The notes beneath the pieces are model-generated. The model saw nothing but the letters and a program-made list of their open reading frames with translations, had not been told where the DNA came from and ran no database searches. A stretch of 64,000 nucleotides of DNA from Flexivirga alba (GTDB lineage: Bacteria; Actinomycetota; Actinomycetes; Actinomycetales; Dermatophilaceae): assembly GCF_042661025.1 (NCBI RefSeq), contig NZ_JBHSWH010000001.1:2666001-2730000 (forward strand), given 5' to 3'. Made by a program: the position numbers and the translations under genes. Below are positions 19,591-29,305 of this stretch, one piece after another (position 1 is the first letter of the stretch; the number at the start of each line of letters is the position of its first letter).

Positions 19591-20064
19591 GTGTCCGTAC
19601 ATGGCCTCTGTATGGCGCCAAGCGGCGGCACTCCCCGCCGCAGTGTGCTGCGACCGGAGGGCGGCAGCGCCGCGACCTCCCCGCAACCGGGGTTGCCCGA
19701 CCTTCCCGCACTCGCAGCCTCCTACCGATCCGCCGGGCTCTGCGTCGCCTGCACATCGACGGTCACCGGCCGACTGCCCGGCAGTGTCGAGCTCACGGCA
19801 TACCGGGTGGCGCAGGAGGCGCTGACCAACGTGCTGCGCCATTCGCAGTCGGGGGACGCGCGACACGACGTCCGCAGACTCGGCGACTCCTTGCGCGTCG
19901 AGATCACCGACCTCGGCCCGCCCAGACCGGGCACGGAACCTCCCGGACACGGACTGGCCGGTATGACGGAGCGCGTCGCCGCGTGCGGCGGCCGACTCGA
20001 CGCCGGACCGCTCGGGGCCGGCTTCCGAGTCGCGGCCACCCTTCCGCTGGCGGTGGCCGCGTGA
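19591..20064 (+). pseudogene. 5'-truncated NarL-type sensor histidine kinase
   Basis: Only the C-terminal ATPase part remains: GLPDLPALAASYRSAGL, then the N-box-like ELTAYRVAQEALTNVLRHS, then PGHGLAGMTERVAACGG (G-box) and RVAATLPLAV. The membrane region and the phospho-accepting helix are absent, replaced by the TacAT-like module on the opposite strand. The stop overlaps the start of an intact response regulator, the normal operon order. No frame upstream restores the rest, so this is a real truncation and not a single-base error. Confidence 0.75.
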
Positions 20065-20708
20065 TCAGGCTGCTGGTGGTCGACGATCAGGCGCTGGTGC
20101 GCCGCGGGTTCGCGATGATCCTCGATCAGGAGCCGGACCTCGAGGTCGTCGGCGAGGCGGGCAACGGGCACGAAGCGGTCGAGCGATGCCGCGCCGTCGA
20201 CCCTGATGTCGTGCTGATGGACGTGCGCATGCCGGAGATGAACGGCATCGACGCGACGGCCGCGATCGTCCGGTCATCGAGCGCGCGGGTGCTCATGCTC
20301 ACCACCTTCGACCTCGACGCCTACGTGTATGACGCGATCCGCGCTGGTGCCAGCGGGTTCCTGCTCAAGGATGTGCGGCCCGATGATCTCGCCCATGCCG
20401 TCCGCGCGGTCGCGGCCGGGGAGACCATGCTCGCGCCGGCGATCACGCGCCGGTTGGTCGAAGAGTTCTGTGCGCGGCCGGCGCCGGGCCGCGCCGACGA
20501 GCGACTCGGCGTGCTGTCCGCCCGTGAGCTCGAAGTCCTCGAGCTGATCGGCAAGGGATTGTCGAATGCCGAGATCGCGAGCACGCTCTTCGTCTCGCCG
20601 ACGACCGTAAAGACCCACGTGACGCGGGTGCTGTCCAAACTCGACCTACGAGATCGGGTGCAGGCCGTCGTCCTGGCGTATGAGTGCGGGCTCCTGCGTC
20701 CCGGCTGA
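20061..20708 (+). CDS. NarL/LuxR-family response regulator
   Basis: This 215-aa regulator has a receiver domain with phosphorylatable D54 (VLMDVRMPEMNG), acidic DD at 8-9, and the conserved Lys in LLKDVRPDD. The C-terminal LuxR HTH is LSARELEVLELIGKGLSNAEIASTLFVS at about 150-180. It starts with GTG overlapping the end of the truncated kinase by 4 nt. Because its cognate kinase has lost its sensor and DHp helix, it may be unregulated, cross-phosphorylated or silent. Confidence 0.92.
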   Translation: MIRLLVVDDQALVRRGFAMILDQEPDLEVVGEAGNGHEAVERCRAVDPDVVLMDVRMPEMNGIDATAAIVRSSSARVLMLTTFDLDAYVYDAIRAGASGFLLKDVRPDDLAHAVRAVAAGETMLAPAITRRLVEEFCARPAPGRADERLGVLSARELEVLELIGKGLSNAEIASTLFVSPTTVKTHVTRVLSKLDLRDRVQAVVLAYECGLLRPG

Positions 20709-20719
20709 TGGGACCTGGG

Positions 20720-21382
20720 TCAGGCAGGCCTGAAGTGGCGGTCGAGCAGATGCATGGTCGCCGCCACATCGACGGGTCCAGCTGGGGACCGCGTGATCGT
20801 CTTGATCAGCTGCCGTGGCGGGAGCACCTGTATGCCGCGAGTGGCGAATGACCCGCCGATGAGTGGCCAGTCGGCAGTCACGAAGCAGAGTGCGCCCGTC
20901 ACGGGAACATGGCCGAGCGCCCGCCGCACGTGATCCACCTGGTGCTGGACACCAAGGACAAGATTGTCTCGGTCTCGCCCGCCGACGGTCAGGTGTCCGG
21001 TCTGTGGCCGAAACAAGCCACCTTCGATCTTCAGCGCCGGGCGTCCCGAGTAGCGCTTCGTGTCGATGACCCACACCCCGCCGGTGGTCACGGCCAGGTG
21101 ATCGATGTTGCCGCGCCCTGCGATCTTGCGATCGTGCAGTATGCCGACCCCGCACTCGCGAAGCCGGTCGAGCCGGGCGCCGACCAGTTCCTCGCCCTTT
21201 GCGCCCTGATCCCACGCTCGCGTGCTCTGCGGCTCAGCGGTCAGCGCAGCCGCAACCCGGGCGACCCTGCCACGAGACGCAACACGCTCGCGCCGCAGTT
21301 TCCGTCGTCGCTCGAACTCTCGTCGCGCGGACTGCCCAGCAACGTCCGCTTCGACGTTGTCCGATGGGTCCCGACGCTGCAT
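20720..21382 (-). CDS. NERD-domain protein
   Basis: This 220-aa protein has an Arg-rich N-terminal helix, then a NERD (nuclease-related) domain at about 60-170. Motifs include KGEELVGARLDRL, GNIDHLAVTTGGVWVIDTKRYSG (D and DxK pattern of the PD-(D/E)xK fold) and a late beta-strand VTGALCFVTADW. NERD proteins are predicted DNA-processing or single-strand nucleases, often near defence loci. It is convergent with the response regulator and lies downstream of the restriction operon, but separated by about 180 bp, so co-regulation is unproven. Confidence 0.82.
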   Translation of the reverse strand: MQRRDPSDNVEADVAGQSARREFERRRKLRRERVASRGRVARVAAALTAEPQSTRAWDQGAKGEELVGARLDRLRECGVGILHDRKIAGRGNIDHLAVTTGGVWVIDTKRYSGRPALKIEGGLFRPQTGHLTVGGRDRDNLVLGVQHQVDHVRRALGHVPVTGALCFVTADWPLIGGSFATRGIQVLPPRQLIKTITRSPAGPVDVAATMHLLDRHFRPA

Positions 21383-21566
21383 GAGCGGACGCTAGTGCCT
21401 CCGGCTCCTCCCAGTGCAGTGTTCCTACAAATCGGTCCTTCCGGGCCGAGTTCGGTCGACCCAGATGGAGCCCGCGGAGTGGCGGTTTCGAGTTGCTGCT
21501 CGTTTCCTATAAGTCCTCCAGTCGATCACGGTGGCCACGACACTACTGTCGCGTTCGGCGCTGGTC

Positions 21567-23627
21567 CTACTCCTCCCCGAGGGCGATGAGATCCTCGGTG
21601 TCTAGCTTCTGCTCAGGATCTGCGATTCCGTCGGTGAAGGTGAGGCCTTCAGCAGCGAGTACGTCGTGCGGATCGCGCGTGTCCGATGGATCAGTCCATG
21701 CGAATCCGCTCGCGATGCGCCCGTCCCACGTCATCACTCGATATGCATTGGTGCACCGCGTGCAACGCGCGACGTGATTGGCGACGGCCTGGGGCGAGGT
21801 GCCAATGGCCTCGGCCATGTGAAAGTAGCTCGTCCATGTCCCGGCGGACGTCCTGGAGAGAATCTCGTGCAGTTGACTCCAGTTGAACCCGGAGCGCTCC
21901 GCGAATCTCTCTCGATAGCAATCAAGAACCTCGGCTTGCAGCTCCGGCCGTTTCCAAATGCTCGCTGCCTTCGCTGCGAGTCTCTCTCCGCGTGCGCGGA
22001 TCTCGTCCTCGCTCCATGCATGTAGTCGAGCGAGTCCCTCGTTCAGCCGAAGGGGGCTGTCTCGGAAGCCGCCGGTCATGTCACGCTTCTCAGCGAACGG
22101 TCGGTCTGAGTACTCAGGGTTGTACCCGGTCAGCGTGAGGTTTCCGAGCCGGTGAAGGTGGATCTCCTGGACCTCCTTCCAGTTGATGCCAAGGTCTTTC
22201 TGCCATGCCTCGGATAGGTTTGGGTTCTGCGGCATGATGTGTTCAATCGTGTACTCGGCTGTCGAAACGGGCTCTTTGCGGCCGTCGTTCTCGAGTTTTC
22301 GGAATAGATAGGACGCGCGGGCGAACCGGTAGATGTCGACTTCGGTGAGCGACTCAAGGAATTCGGTGTCGGTGGGAAACCGTGTGTACGTGGGCATCAG
22401 GAGAAACCGCGCGATGATGCTGTTCACGTAGTTCGTGCTGTCGATGCTGGCCGCGAGGCCGGCGAAGGTCTTGTTGTGGCTGTTGGTGGGGATCTGGCAC
22501 ACGGCGCGCCGAACGATGTAGGACGTCACAATGGACGCGAGCGACGACACCTCCTCCCGACCGATGAGGTTCTTTACGTAGTCGGAGTAGACGCGCAGCA
22601 TGAACGGGTACACGACTGATGCACGAAGTTGCTCCAGCTCGTTGAACTTGCCGTGCAGAACGGGATCGTCCTCTTGCCCCAGCGCCATCGCGGCAAACCA
22701 GGTCGCGTACTTTGCCAGATCCTTGACGACGTCGTCACGCGGCGTCCCGATGCGAGCCTCCCTGCCGGCGTAATCCTTGAAGGCATCATAAATGTCGTCC
22801 AGTCGCGGGATAGCGCCGGTCTTCAGCGTCAGATAGTGGCGCACGAACTCGTCGAAGAGTGCCTCGTTCGTCGCGAAGCGCTGCTCCATCGGGAACCAAT
22901 AATCCTCGTAGAGGCGGGTCTGCTGCGTGGGAGGCAGGTCCATGAGGACAAAGTTGCGGATCAGATCCGCCTGAGAAAGCCTCTTTCCGGTGGAGTTCAT
23001 GGTCTCGAAGACGAGTTGGGGGTCGTCGAAGCCCCGGGTCAGCGACACATCGACGACAATGAGCTTCTTCAAGCCAAGGCAGACCTGCACCAAATCGACG
23101 CCAGGATCCTGCAGGCTGGTCAGCAACCGCTCGTAGTTGGCGACCACACGCGATCGTTCCGTGGTTGGCAACGGCGCACCGCTGACGATGGATTTCAGGG
23201 CCTCCTTGTCTGATTTCGACAGGATCAGCTTGAAGAAGCGGTCGCCCTCTTCATATTCGTTGGTGAGGTATAGGCCGCGGATCTTTCGAGGAGAGAACCC
23301 CTCGACTGGCTCTTGGTCGCCTTCGGGGAGCTCGTCAAGCCTGGCAGCCAAGGCAGCAAGCAGAAGCATGACTGTGGTGACGCGCTGCTGGCCGTCGATG
23401 ATGAGGTCGGGTTCGGTCGATGTGCGGGTGCCTTCGCCGCGCGCGACGTACACAATGGATCCGGTGAAGTGCGCACCTAGTCCGTCGTGACCGCCAGCAT
23501 GCAGGACATCTGACCAGAGCCGATCGCATTCCTCTGACTGCCAGGAGTACACGCGCTGGTAGATGGGCACCACGAACTGCGTGCTCTTTTTGAGGAGATT
23601 GAGCAGGTTTGCGTCAACGGCCTTCAT
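21567..23627 (-). CDS. GmrSD-type DUF262/DUF1524 protein with alkyltransferase-like C-terminal domain
   Basis: 686 aa. Residues 15-90 carry DUF262 motifs PIYQRVYSW (21-29) and DGQQRVTT (78-85), the ParB-like NTPase part of GmrS. The DUF1524 HNH nuclease is near 455-525 (TIEHIMPQNPN, then HRLGNLTLTGYN). Residues about 575-665 look like the DNA-binding domain of O6-alkylguanine methyltransferases: WTSYFHMAEAIGTSPQAV, then TNAYRVMTWDGRIASGF, then VLAAEGLTF. The acceptor PCHR is replaced by NAYR, so alkyl transfer is impossible and base recognition is the likely role. Relatives restrict modified DNA. The start overlaps the ISP enzyme stop by 4 nt. Codons look less GC-rich than in neighbouring genes, suggesting acquisition. 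Confidence 0.9.
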   Translation of the reverse strand: MKAVDANLLNLLKKSTQFVVPIYQRVYSWQSEECDRLWSDVLHAGGHDGLGAHFTGSIVYVARGEGTRTSTEPDLIIDGQQRVTTVMLLLAALAARLDELPEGDQEPVEGFSPRKIRGLYLTNEYEEGDRFFKLILSKSDKEALKSIVSGAPLPTTERSRVVANYERLLTSLQDPGVDLVQVCLGLKKLIVVDVSLTRGFDDPQLVFETMNSTGKRLSQADLIRNFVLMDLPPTQQTRLYEDYWFPMEQRFATNEALFDEFVRHYLTLKTGAIPRLDDIYDAFKDYAGREARIGTPRDDVVKDLAKYATWFAAMALGQEDDPVLHGKFNELEQLRASVVYPFMLRVYSDYVKNLIGREEVSSLASIVTSYIVRRAVCQIPTNSHNKTFAGLAASIDSTNYVNSIIARFLLMPTYTRFPTDTEFLESLTEVDIYRFARASYLFRKLENDGRKEPVSTAEYTIEHIMPQNPNLSEAWQKDLGINWKEVQEIHLHRLGNLTLTGYNPEYSDRPFAEKRDMTGGFRDSPLRLNEGLARLHAWSEDEIRARGERLAAKAASIWKRPELQAEVLDCYRERFAERSGFNWSQLHEILSRTSAGTWTSYFHMAEAIGTSPQAVANHVARCTRCTNAYRVMTWDGRIASGFAWTDPSDTRDPHDVLAAEGLTFTDGIADPEQKLDTEDLIALGEE

Positions 23628-26600
23628 TTGTCATCCTCGGCTCGAATCTGCAAAGACGGGAGGGCATCGACGATCTTCATCGTCTCCAAACTGACGGTGA
23701 CGATGCGCGCGAGCAGGTCGAGGATGTAGCGCAGGTCGCCGACCTCGCGGGACCAGTCGTTCGGGTTGTTGACGATCCCGGATGCCTTGTCGGTCTTGAT
23801 GTAGTAGCGGTCGATGACCCACTCAATGGCCGACCGCGAGCCGAGCATGTAGCGGTACGCCTCGTCCGGGATCCCCCGCAACGTGATGTTGCTGTTGTAG
23901 ACGATCGTGCTGCGGTCCGCCTTCTCGCCGGCGGCCTTCTGCTCAGCGGTCGGCTTGCCGAACCGCATCTTCTTGTCGCCGACCGCGAAGAAGTCGTACG
24001 CGTTGCGCCCGACCAGTGGCTGGGCGTCGAGTCCGTCGAGCGGGTATGGCGTGACAGTCTCGTATCCCACGTGCAGTTCGGACAGCCTGCGGCCGGCGTC
24101 GACGAACGGCCACGGATCGACCACCAGCGGGATGCGCGGCAGCATCTTCCTGAGGTCCGCCGCGTAGATCTCACGGTAGTCGGGGGAGTGCAGCAGTCCG
24201 TAGGCGTAGAAGAAGATGTCATCCTTGGCGATCGAATCCCCGTATGCCGCAACGAAATTCGCCAGTGCTTCGTCCGTGATGTTGTCGATTCGACGGTAAC
24301 CGTCCACCACTGTGTCGCCCGTGGACGTGTCGAGCGCGAGCATACCGTCGCCGGCATCGATCCTCTCGTAGCGCCAGCGAGCGAAGAACTGGCCCGAACC
24401 AGAGCCATAGACGGACAGATCCGGCAGAGGTCCGCACATCAGGCTCGACCACGGCTTATCCGAGCCAGGATTTACCAGGTACATGCCGAAGTTTGCGGCG
24501 TCGGGCACCGGGTACAGACGGTTCAGTGAGTACTGCTGATCGTTGAGGTGTGGATCGAAGTAGGTCCACTGCGCTTGAAATGGACGGAAGGTCGCTCGAC
24601 GCACCGCACTGTCCTCCCACGCGAGTTCGATGTTTCGCTTTACCGCGTTTTCGAGAGTCCTGCTCCACTTGATGCGAGTGGCGTCCAGAGTCAGAACAGG
24701 AACCTTGGTCTGAGCACGGTCAGCGTTGTAGGTATCAAGCGTCGTGGTGATCGAGTCGCGTAAAGATGCTCGGCATGACGCGTAAGCCCAGGCGGATCTA
24801 GCAGTGTTCAGCCCGTAGGAGAATAGACTGAATACTGTTGCGGCAGATCGCTTTTCGCCGATCGGAAGAAATTTGTCGAAGTCGTCGCGGCGCTGGTTGA
24901 GCCAGTCGCCGTGCGCGTTCGGTTGGATGTGAGTGACGGGTTCGAGTCCCGTCACACTGGACGACTCGTGGACCTTCGCGAGTTTCTGTTCACGAGTGAG
25001 GTAGTCGCCGATATCGGTGTAGTGGATTTGGGCTGGTCCGGCGTGCGCCGGGTCGCGGACCAGGAGGGTGATGGCGACGGTTGCGCGTGAGCCGCCGCCG
25101 AAGACTTTCCCGCCTTCCTTGCGTGACTGCTCGCCGGCGGTGCGTTGGTTGCCGCGGAGGTTGTAGATGTAGATGTCGCTGAATTCGTCGGCGAGGGTGA
25201 GGCGCATGCCGTCGGCGGTGTTGGAGTCGAGCCAGCCACCGTTGGTGACATAGGCGATGACTCCGCGGTCCTTGATCCGCAGGGTGGCCCATTTGATGGC
25301 GCGGATGTAGGAGTCGTAGAGGCTGTTCTTGTTGGTCGCGGTCGACCGGGCGGCGTAGGTGTCGCGGATCGCGGTATCCAGGTCGGGGTACTTCTCGTTG
25401 GCGTTGTTGTCGTTCGCGCTGTCCTGCCCGGAAGAGTAGGGCGGGTTGCCGACAATGACTTGGATGTCGAGCTTCTTGAGTTCTTCGAGGCGGGCGTTGT
25501 TCTGCACGAAAACGCTTGTGTCCAAACGGTCGTCGTTCTCCCAGGACTGGAACGTGTCGGTGAGGATCAGGCCGGGGAACGGTTCATACGGTGCGTCCGG
25601 ATCGATCGATCCACGGATGACGTCCTGGTAGGTCGTCTCGATGTTGACGGCTGCGATGTAGTAGGCGAGCAGCAGCATCTCGTTGGCGTGTAGTTCGTGG
25701 GCGTATTTGCGGGCCAGGTCGTGTGGCTCGATCAGCCCGAGTTGGAGGAGTCGGACGATGAAGGTGCCTGTGCCGACGAACCCGTCGAGGACGTGCACGC
25801 CTTCGTCGGTGATGCCGTGGCCGAAGTGTTCACGCAGCACGTGGTCGGCGGAGCGGAGGATGAAGTCGACGATCTCGACCGGGGTGTAGACGATGCCGAG
25901 CTTGTCGACGGTTTTCTTGAACGCGGTCGCGAAGAACGTGTCGTAGAGCTGCACGATCAACTGCTGCCGACCGTCGGCGGTGTCGACGCCGTGCACCCGC
26001 ATCCGCACCGAGTCGTAGAACTTCTGAAGCGACTGGTTCTCGTCGTCCAGCCGGTGCTCGTCGAGGGCGTCGAGCATCCGCTCCATCGTCTGTGCGACGG
26101 GGTTGTGTTTGGTGAAGTCGTAGCCACCGAAGAGCGCTTCGAAGACGGGCCGGGTGATCAGGTGCTGGGCGAGCATGTCGATCGCGTCCGCGCGGGTAAT
26201 GCGCTCGTTGAGGTTGCCACGTAGCCCGTCGAGGAAGCGGTCGAACTCCGCTGTTACGACTGGGTTTCCGCCATCGAGCAACGAGGTGATGCGGGTGATG
26301 TGCCGCCCGGCGATGTCGGCGATGTCTTTGGCCCAGTCCTCCCAGTAGGTGCGCGAGCCGACCTTCGCGACGACCTTGGCGTAGATCGCTTCCCGCCATT
26401 CATCCAACCAAGTGAGCCCGAGCGCGCCCTGCGTTCCTTGGCCGTCGCCAGGACCGTCCTGGTCCCCGCGGCTGTCGGGGCCGGGGACGCCGATGACGTT
26501 GATCTTTTCGTCGCGGGCCTTGACCAGCTCGATGCGGTTGACCATCGCGTTGAAGCGCTCGTCGTGCGCGCGCAGTGCCTGCAGGACTTCCCAGACGGCG

Positions 26601-28459
26601 GCATACCGCTTGTTGTCGCGCAGCGCTTGTTCGGGTGTCATGCCGGCCGGGATGCCGATCGGCAGGATGATGTAGCCGTACTCCTTGCCCGGTGCTTTGC
26701 GCATCACCCGTCCGACGGACTGCACGATGTCGACCACGGACTTGCGCGGCGACAGGAACATCACCGCGTCCAATGCGGGCACGTCGACGCCTTCGGACAG
26801 GCAGCGTGCGTTGGTCAGGATCCGGCAGGTGCCATCCGGGACCGGTGCGCGTAGCCAGTCGAGGCGGGTGTTGCGCTCGAGCGCGTTGTAGGTGCCGTCG
26901 ACGTGCTGGATCTCGCAGGACAGCACCGGGTCGCCATCGGCGTCGTCGAGCTCGTGGGCGGCGGCATACTGCCGGACCGTTTCCCCGAAGAGGGATTCGA
27001 TCTGCTTGGAGTCCTTGATGGTGCCGGCGAATGCGACGGCGCGGCGCATGGGTGAGGGGTCGGATCCGAACGAGTGCTCGGCGTCGCCGCGTTTGGCCAG
27101 GCCGTTCCAGCAGCCGACGATTTTTGCGGCGTCGTCCAGGCGCAGTTCGTTGCCTTCGTCGGCCAGCTGTAGCTGGAAGGTGCGGGACACGCTGGTTTCG
27201 TCGACGGCGAGGACGAGGACTTTGTAGTCGGTGAGTAGGTCGCGTTCGACGGCCTCGCCGAATCCGAGCCGGTAGAGCTCGGGACCAAACTTGGTCTCGT
27301 CGTCCATTGATGCGAGCACCGCGTTGGTGTCGCCGGCCTTGGCCTTGGAGGTGTCGTCGTAGATGCGCGGGGTGGCGGTCATGTAGATCCGTTTGGTGCC
27401 TGCGAGGTAGTCGTTGTTGTGCACGCGCATGAAGTGCGACTCGTTGGCGTCGCCGAGGGTGACGCCGGTGGTGCGGTGCGCTTCGTCGCAGATGATCAGG
27501 TCGAACGGTGACAGGTTGCCGCTTTTCTGGGCTTGGGCGACGACGTCGATCGACTGGTACGTGGAGAACACGACGGTCATGGCGTCTTGCTCGGCCGCCG
27601 CCTGCGCGAGCCGGGCCTGCAACACAGCGACGTTCGTGGTCGACGGCAGTGCGAGGTCGACCGCGGAGATGTCTTCATCCGTGGCCTTGGACCGGGCGGT
27701 CGCCTTCTTGTCCGAGCACACCGCCAACGGCGCCAGCGGCACCTCCGCCTCGGTGGCCCACTCGCGCAGGGTCTGTGACAGCAGGCTGATCGAGGGGACC
27801 AGGAAGAGTACCGAGTTGCCCGCGCCCGCCATACGTTCGGCGAGTCGCAGTGAGGTGAAGGTTTTGCCGGTGCCGCACGCCATGATCAGCTTGCCGCGGT
27901 CCTGCGTGGCCAGCCCGTCGACGGCTGCGGTGACCGCTTCGACCTGGTGCGGGCGCAGCTTCTTCTTATCGCTGACGGGCAGGTGCTGGGGCGCGGACCA
28001 GTCGAACTCGTCCCAGTCGATTGGGGAGGCTTCCAGCTGGGCCATGCCGATGCGGCGGACCGGAATCTGCTGGCCCTGGATCGCGTCCTCGGCGTGGCTG
28101 TTCCACTTGTCGGTGGTGGAGACGATGATCCGCTCGCCGAAGCCCTCCTTGCCGGAGGCGGACAGGAACGAGTCGATGTCCTGCTTGCCGATGGTCGAGT
28201 CGGGTGCGTAGAACTTGCACTGGATCGCGACGTTCGCGCCGGTTGTGCGGTCGACTGCGACCAGGTCGATGCCGGTGTCGTGCTTGCCGTCGCGGCCTGG
28301 CCAGTCGTTCCACAGGTAGACGTGGCTGAACTGGTCGGCATACATCGGGTCCGTACGCAGGAACTGCTCCATCAGGCGCTCGAGCTTGCTGCCCTTGTCA
28401 GCCTCCGAGGTCGATTGTTTCCGCAGCTCGTCCAGGACTTCGTACACCGTTGTCGTCAC
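23624..28459 (-). CDS. Type ISP restriction-modification enzyme (single polypeptide)
   Basis: This 1611-aa protein combines all functions of an LlaGI/LlaBIII-type enzyme. The Mrr-like nuclease has D65 (GIDLVAV) and Q80-x-K82. The SF2 translocase has Walker A CGTGKT (195-200), DEAH (325-328) and motif III MTATPR. The gamma-type N6-adenine methyltransferase has a glycine-rich motif DGFVGTGTF near 888 and NPPY near 1003-1006. A C-terminal target-recognition region of about 400 aa follows. It should methylate one strand of an asymmetric site and cut after translocation when sites are unmodified. Followed with 4-nt overlap by the GmrSD-ATL gene, it forms a two-gene defence operon. The specificity cannot be read. 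Confidence 0.93.
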   Translation of the reverse strand: MTTTVYEVLDELRKQSTSEADKGSKLERLMEQFLRTDPMYADQFSHVYLWNDWPGRDGKHDTGIDLVAVDRTTGANVAIQCKFYAPDSTIGKQDIDSFLSASGKEGFGERIIVSTTDKWNSHAEDAIQGQQIPVRRIGMAQLEASPIDWDEFDWSAPQHLPVSDKKKLRPHQVEAVTAAVDGLATQDRGKLIMACGTGKTFTSLRLAERMAGAGNSVLFLVPSISLLSQTLREWATEAEVPLAPLAVCSDKKATARSKATDEDISAVDLALPSTTNVAVLQARLAQAAAEQDAMTVVFSTYQSIDVVAQAQKSGNLSPFDLIICDEAHRTTGVTLGDANESHFMRVHNNDYLAGTKRIYMTATPRIYDDTSKAKAGDTNAVLASMDDETKFGPELYRLGFGEAVERDLLTDYKVLVLAVDETSVSRTFQLQLADEGNELRLDDAAKIVGCWNGLAKRGDAEHSFGSDPSPMRRAVAFAGTIKDSKQIESLFGETVRQYAAAHELDDADGDPVLSCEIQHVDGTYNALERNTRLDWLRAPVPDGTCRILTNARCLSEGVDVPALDAVMFLSPRKSVVDIVQSVGRVMRKAPGKEYGYIILPIGIPAGMTPEQALRDNKRYAAVWEVLQALRAHDERFNAMVNRIELVKARDEKINVIGVPGPDSRGDQDGPGDGQGTQGALGLTWLDEWREAIYAKVVAKVGSRTYWEDWAKDIADIAGRHITRITSLLDGGNPVVTAEFDRFLDGLRGNLNERITRADAIDMLAQHLITRPVFEALFGGYDFTKHNPVAQTMERMLDALDEHRLDDENQSLQKFYDSVRMRVHGVDTADGRQQLIVQLYDTFFATAFKKTVDKLGIVYTPVEIVDFILRSADHVLREHFGHGITDEGVHVLDGFVGTGTFIVRLLQLGLIEPHDLARKYAHELHANEMLLLAYYIAAVNIETTYQDVIRGSIDPDAPYEPFPGLILTDTFQSWENDDRLDTSVFVQNNARLEELKKLDIQVIVGNPPYSSGQDSANDNNANEKYPDLDTAIRDTYAARSTATNKNSLYDSYIRAIKWATLRIKDRGVIAYVTNGGWLDSNTADGMRLTLADEFSDIYIYNLRGNQRTAGEQSRKEGGKVFGGGSRATVAITLLVRDPAHAGPAQIHYTDIGDYLTREQKLAKVHESSSVTGLEPVTHIQPNAHGDWLNQRRDDFDKFLPIGEKRSAATVFSLFSYGLNTARSAWAYASCRASLRDSITTTLDTYNADRAQTKVPVLTLDATRIKWSRTLENAVKRNIELAWEDSAVRRATFRPFQAQWTYFDPHLNDQQYSLNRLYPVPDAANFGMYLVNPGSDKPWSSLMCGPLPDLSVYGSGSGQFFARWRYERIDAGDGMLALDTSTGDTVVDGYRRIDNITDEALANFVAAYGDSIAKDDIFFYAYGLLHSPDYREIYAADLRKMLPRIPLVVDPWPFVDAGRRLSELHVGYETVTPYPLDGLDAQPLVGRNAYDFFAVGDKKMRFGKPTAEQKAAGEKADRSTIVYNSNITLRGIPDEAYRYMLGSRSAIEWVIDRYYIKTDKASGIVNNPNDWSREVGDLRYILDLLARIVTVSLETMKIVDALPSLQIRAEDDK

Positions 28460-28644
28460 GCGGCCGATCTTGCCTTATGTACGCGGTGGCTCTCAGGCGG
28501 TCCGGTCACGATTTCGAATCGTCCCCTGTCGCCGACTGATTTGTCATCGCGATCAGGCGGGTCGTTACGTGCGGTATCGGACACCGGGCATCCACTCGGG
28601 CGCTCGCGAAGGGCGCCTTCCGCGGCATACATCTGAGAAGGCGT

Positions 28645-28692
28645 CCCGTCTCGATATGGGCTCGTTCCTCGCCCTACTCGACCCGCCAGTAC
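28645..28692 (-). repeat. REP-like repeat, single copy
   Basis: GTCTCGATATGGGCTCGTTC then CTCGCCCTACTCGACCCG is the element in inverse orientation, between the restriction operon and the esterase fragment. The rest of the gap 28460-28693 shows no gene. Confidence 0.7.
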
Positions 28693-28693
28693 C

Positions 28694-29305
28694 TCAGTAT
28701 TTCGTGACGTTGTTCCAGAACGAGCAATTGTGTTGTGTGGCAGCGACACTCGTCGGTGAGGTCATGCTGGTGTCACCGGGCTGCAGGGACATCACCGGGT
28801 GCTGGGCTGCGCTGTAGCGCTGCCAGGCAGGGGTGTGCGGAGCCATCGGGCTCCCTGCGCGCGCCAGGTGGGTCCTCGACAGCAGGATCTGCTGCTGCAG
28901 GGCCGCCTGGTTGGCGTCCAACTTGCTGGTGTCGAAGTGCTGCAGCGTGTTGGAGCCGCTGTGTTGTGCACCGAGCACGTCGGTCGTGTTCTCGCCGGCC
29001 GGGTTGTCCGCATCGGCATTGAGATCGGCATACACGGGCATGTATTTCGACGTCTTCTTGTCCAGCTGCAGCATCGGGCAGACCGATCCTGAGTCGGCCA
29101 TGATCGTCCGGTACGCGGTGTATGGCGACGCGAATCGGGCCAGCGGGTAAAGCTTTTCGACTGTCGGTGCCAACTTCCCGAACTGTTCCTTGACCAGCAT
29201 CCGGTACCGCGCAGGCGTCTCGGCAACCACGATGTCCTTGGTGAAGTTGTTGGCGTCGACACCACTGTTGAATTCATCGCGCGCGACGTCGGTGATCAGA
29301 TTGGC
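28694..29305 (-). pseudogene. 3' fragment of a carboxylesterase, duplicate of the gene at 32795
   Basis: The frame from about 29305 to the stop at 28694 is nearly identical to the last 200 codons of the carboxylesterase at 32795-34455, sharing LAPTVEKLYPLARFASPYTA, APHTPAWQRY and the C-terminal FWNNVTKY/FWTKVTNY. Upstream of LITDV similarity stops abruptly, and no signal peptide or catalytic serine is present. The copy lies in the same orientation as the fuller one, so the two form direct repeats of about 0.6 kb around the lactate genes. Confidence 0.85.

Noticed and set aside
19591..20064. Histidine kinase as an eighth single-base frameshift
   Set aside because: No upstream frame supplies the sensor or DHp helix; the TacAT-like genes occupy that space, so it is a true truncation.
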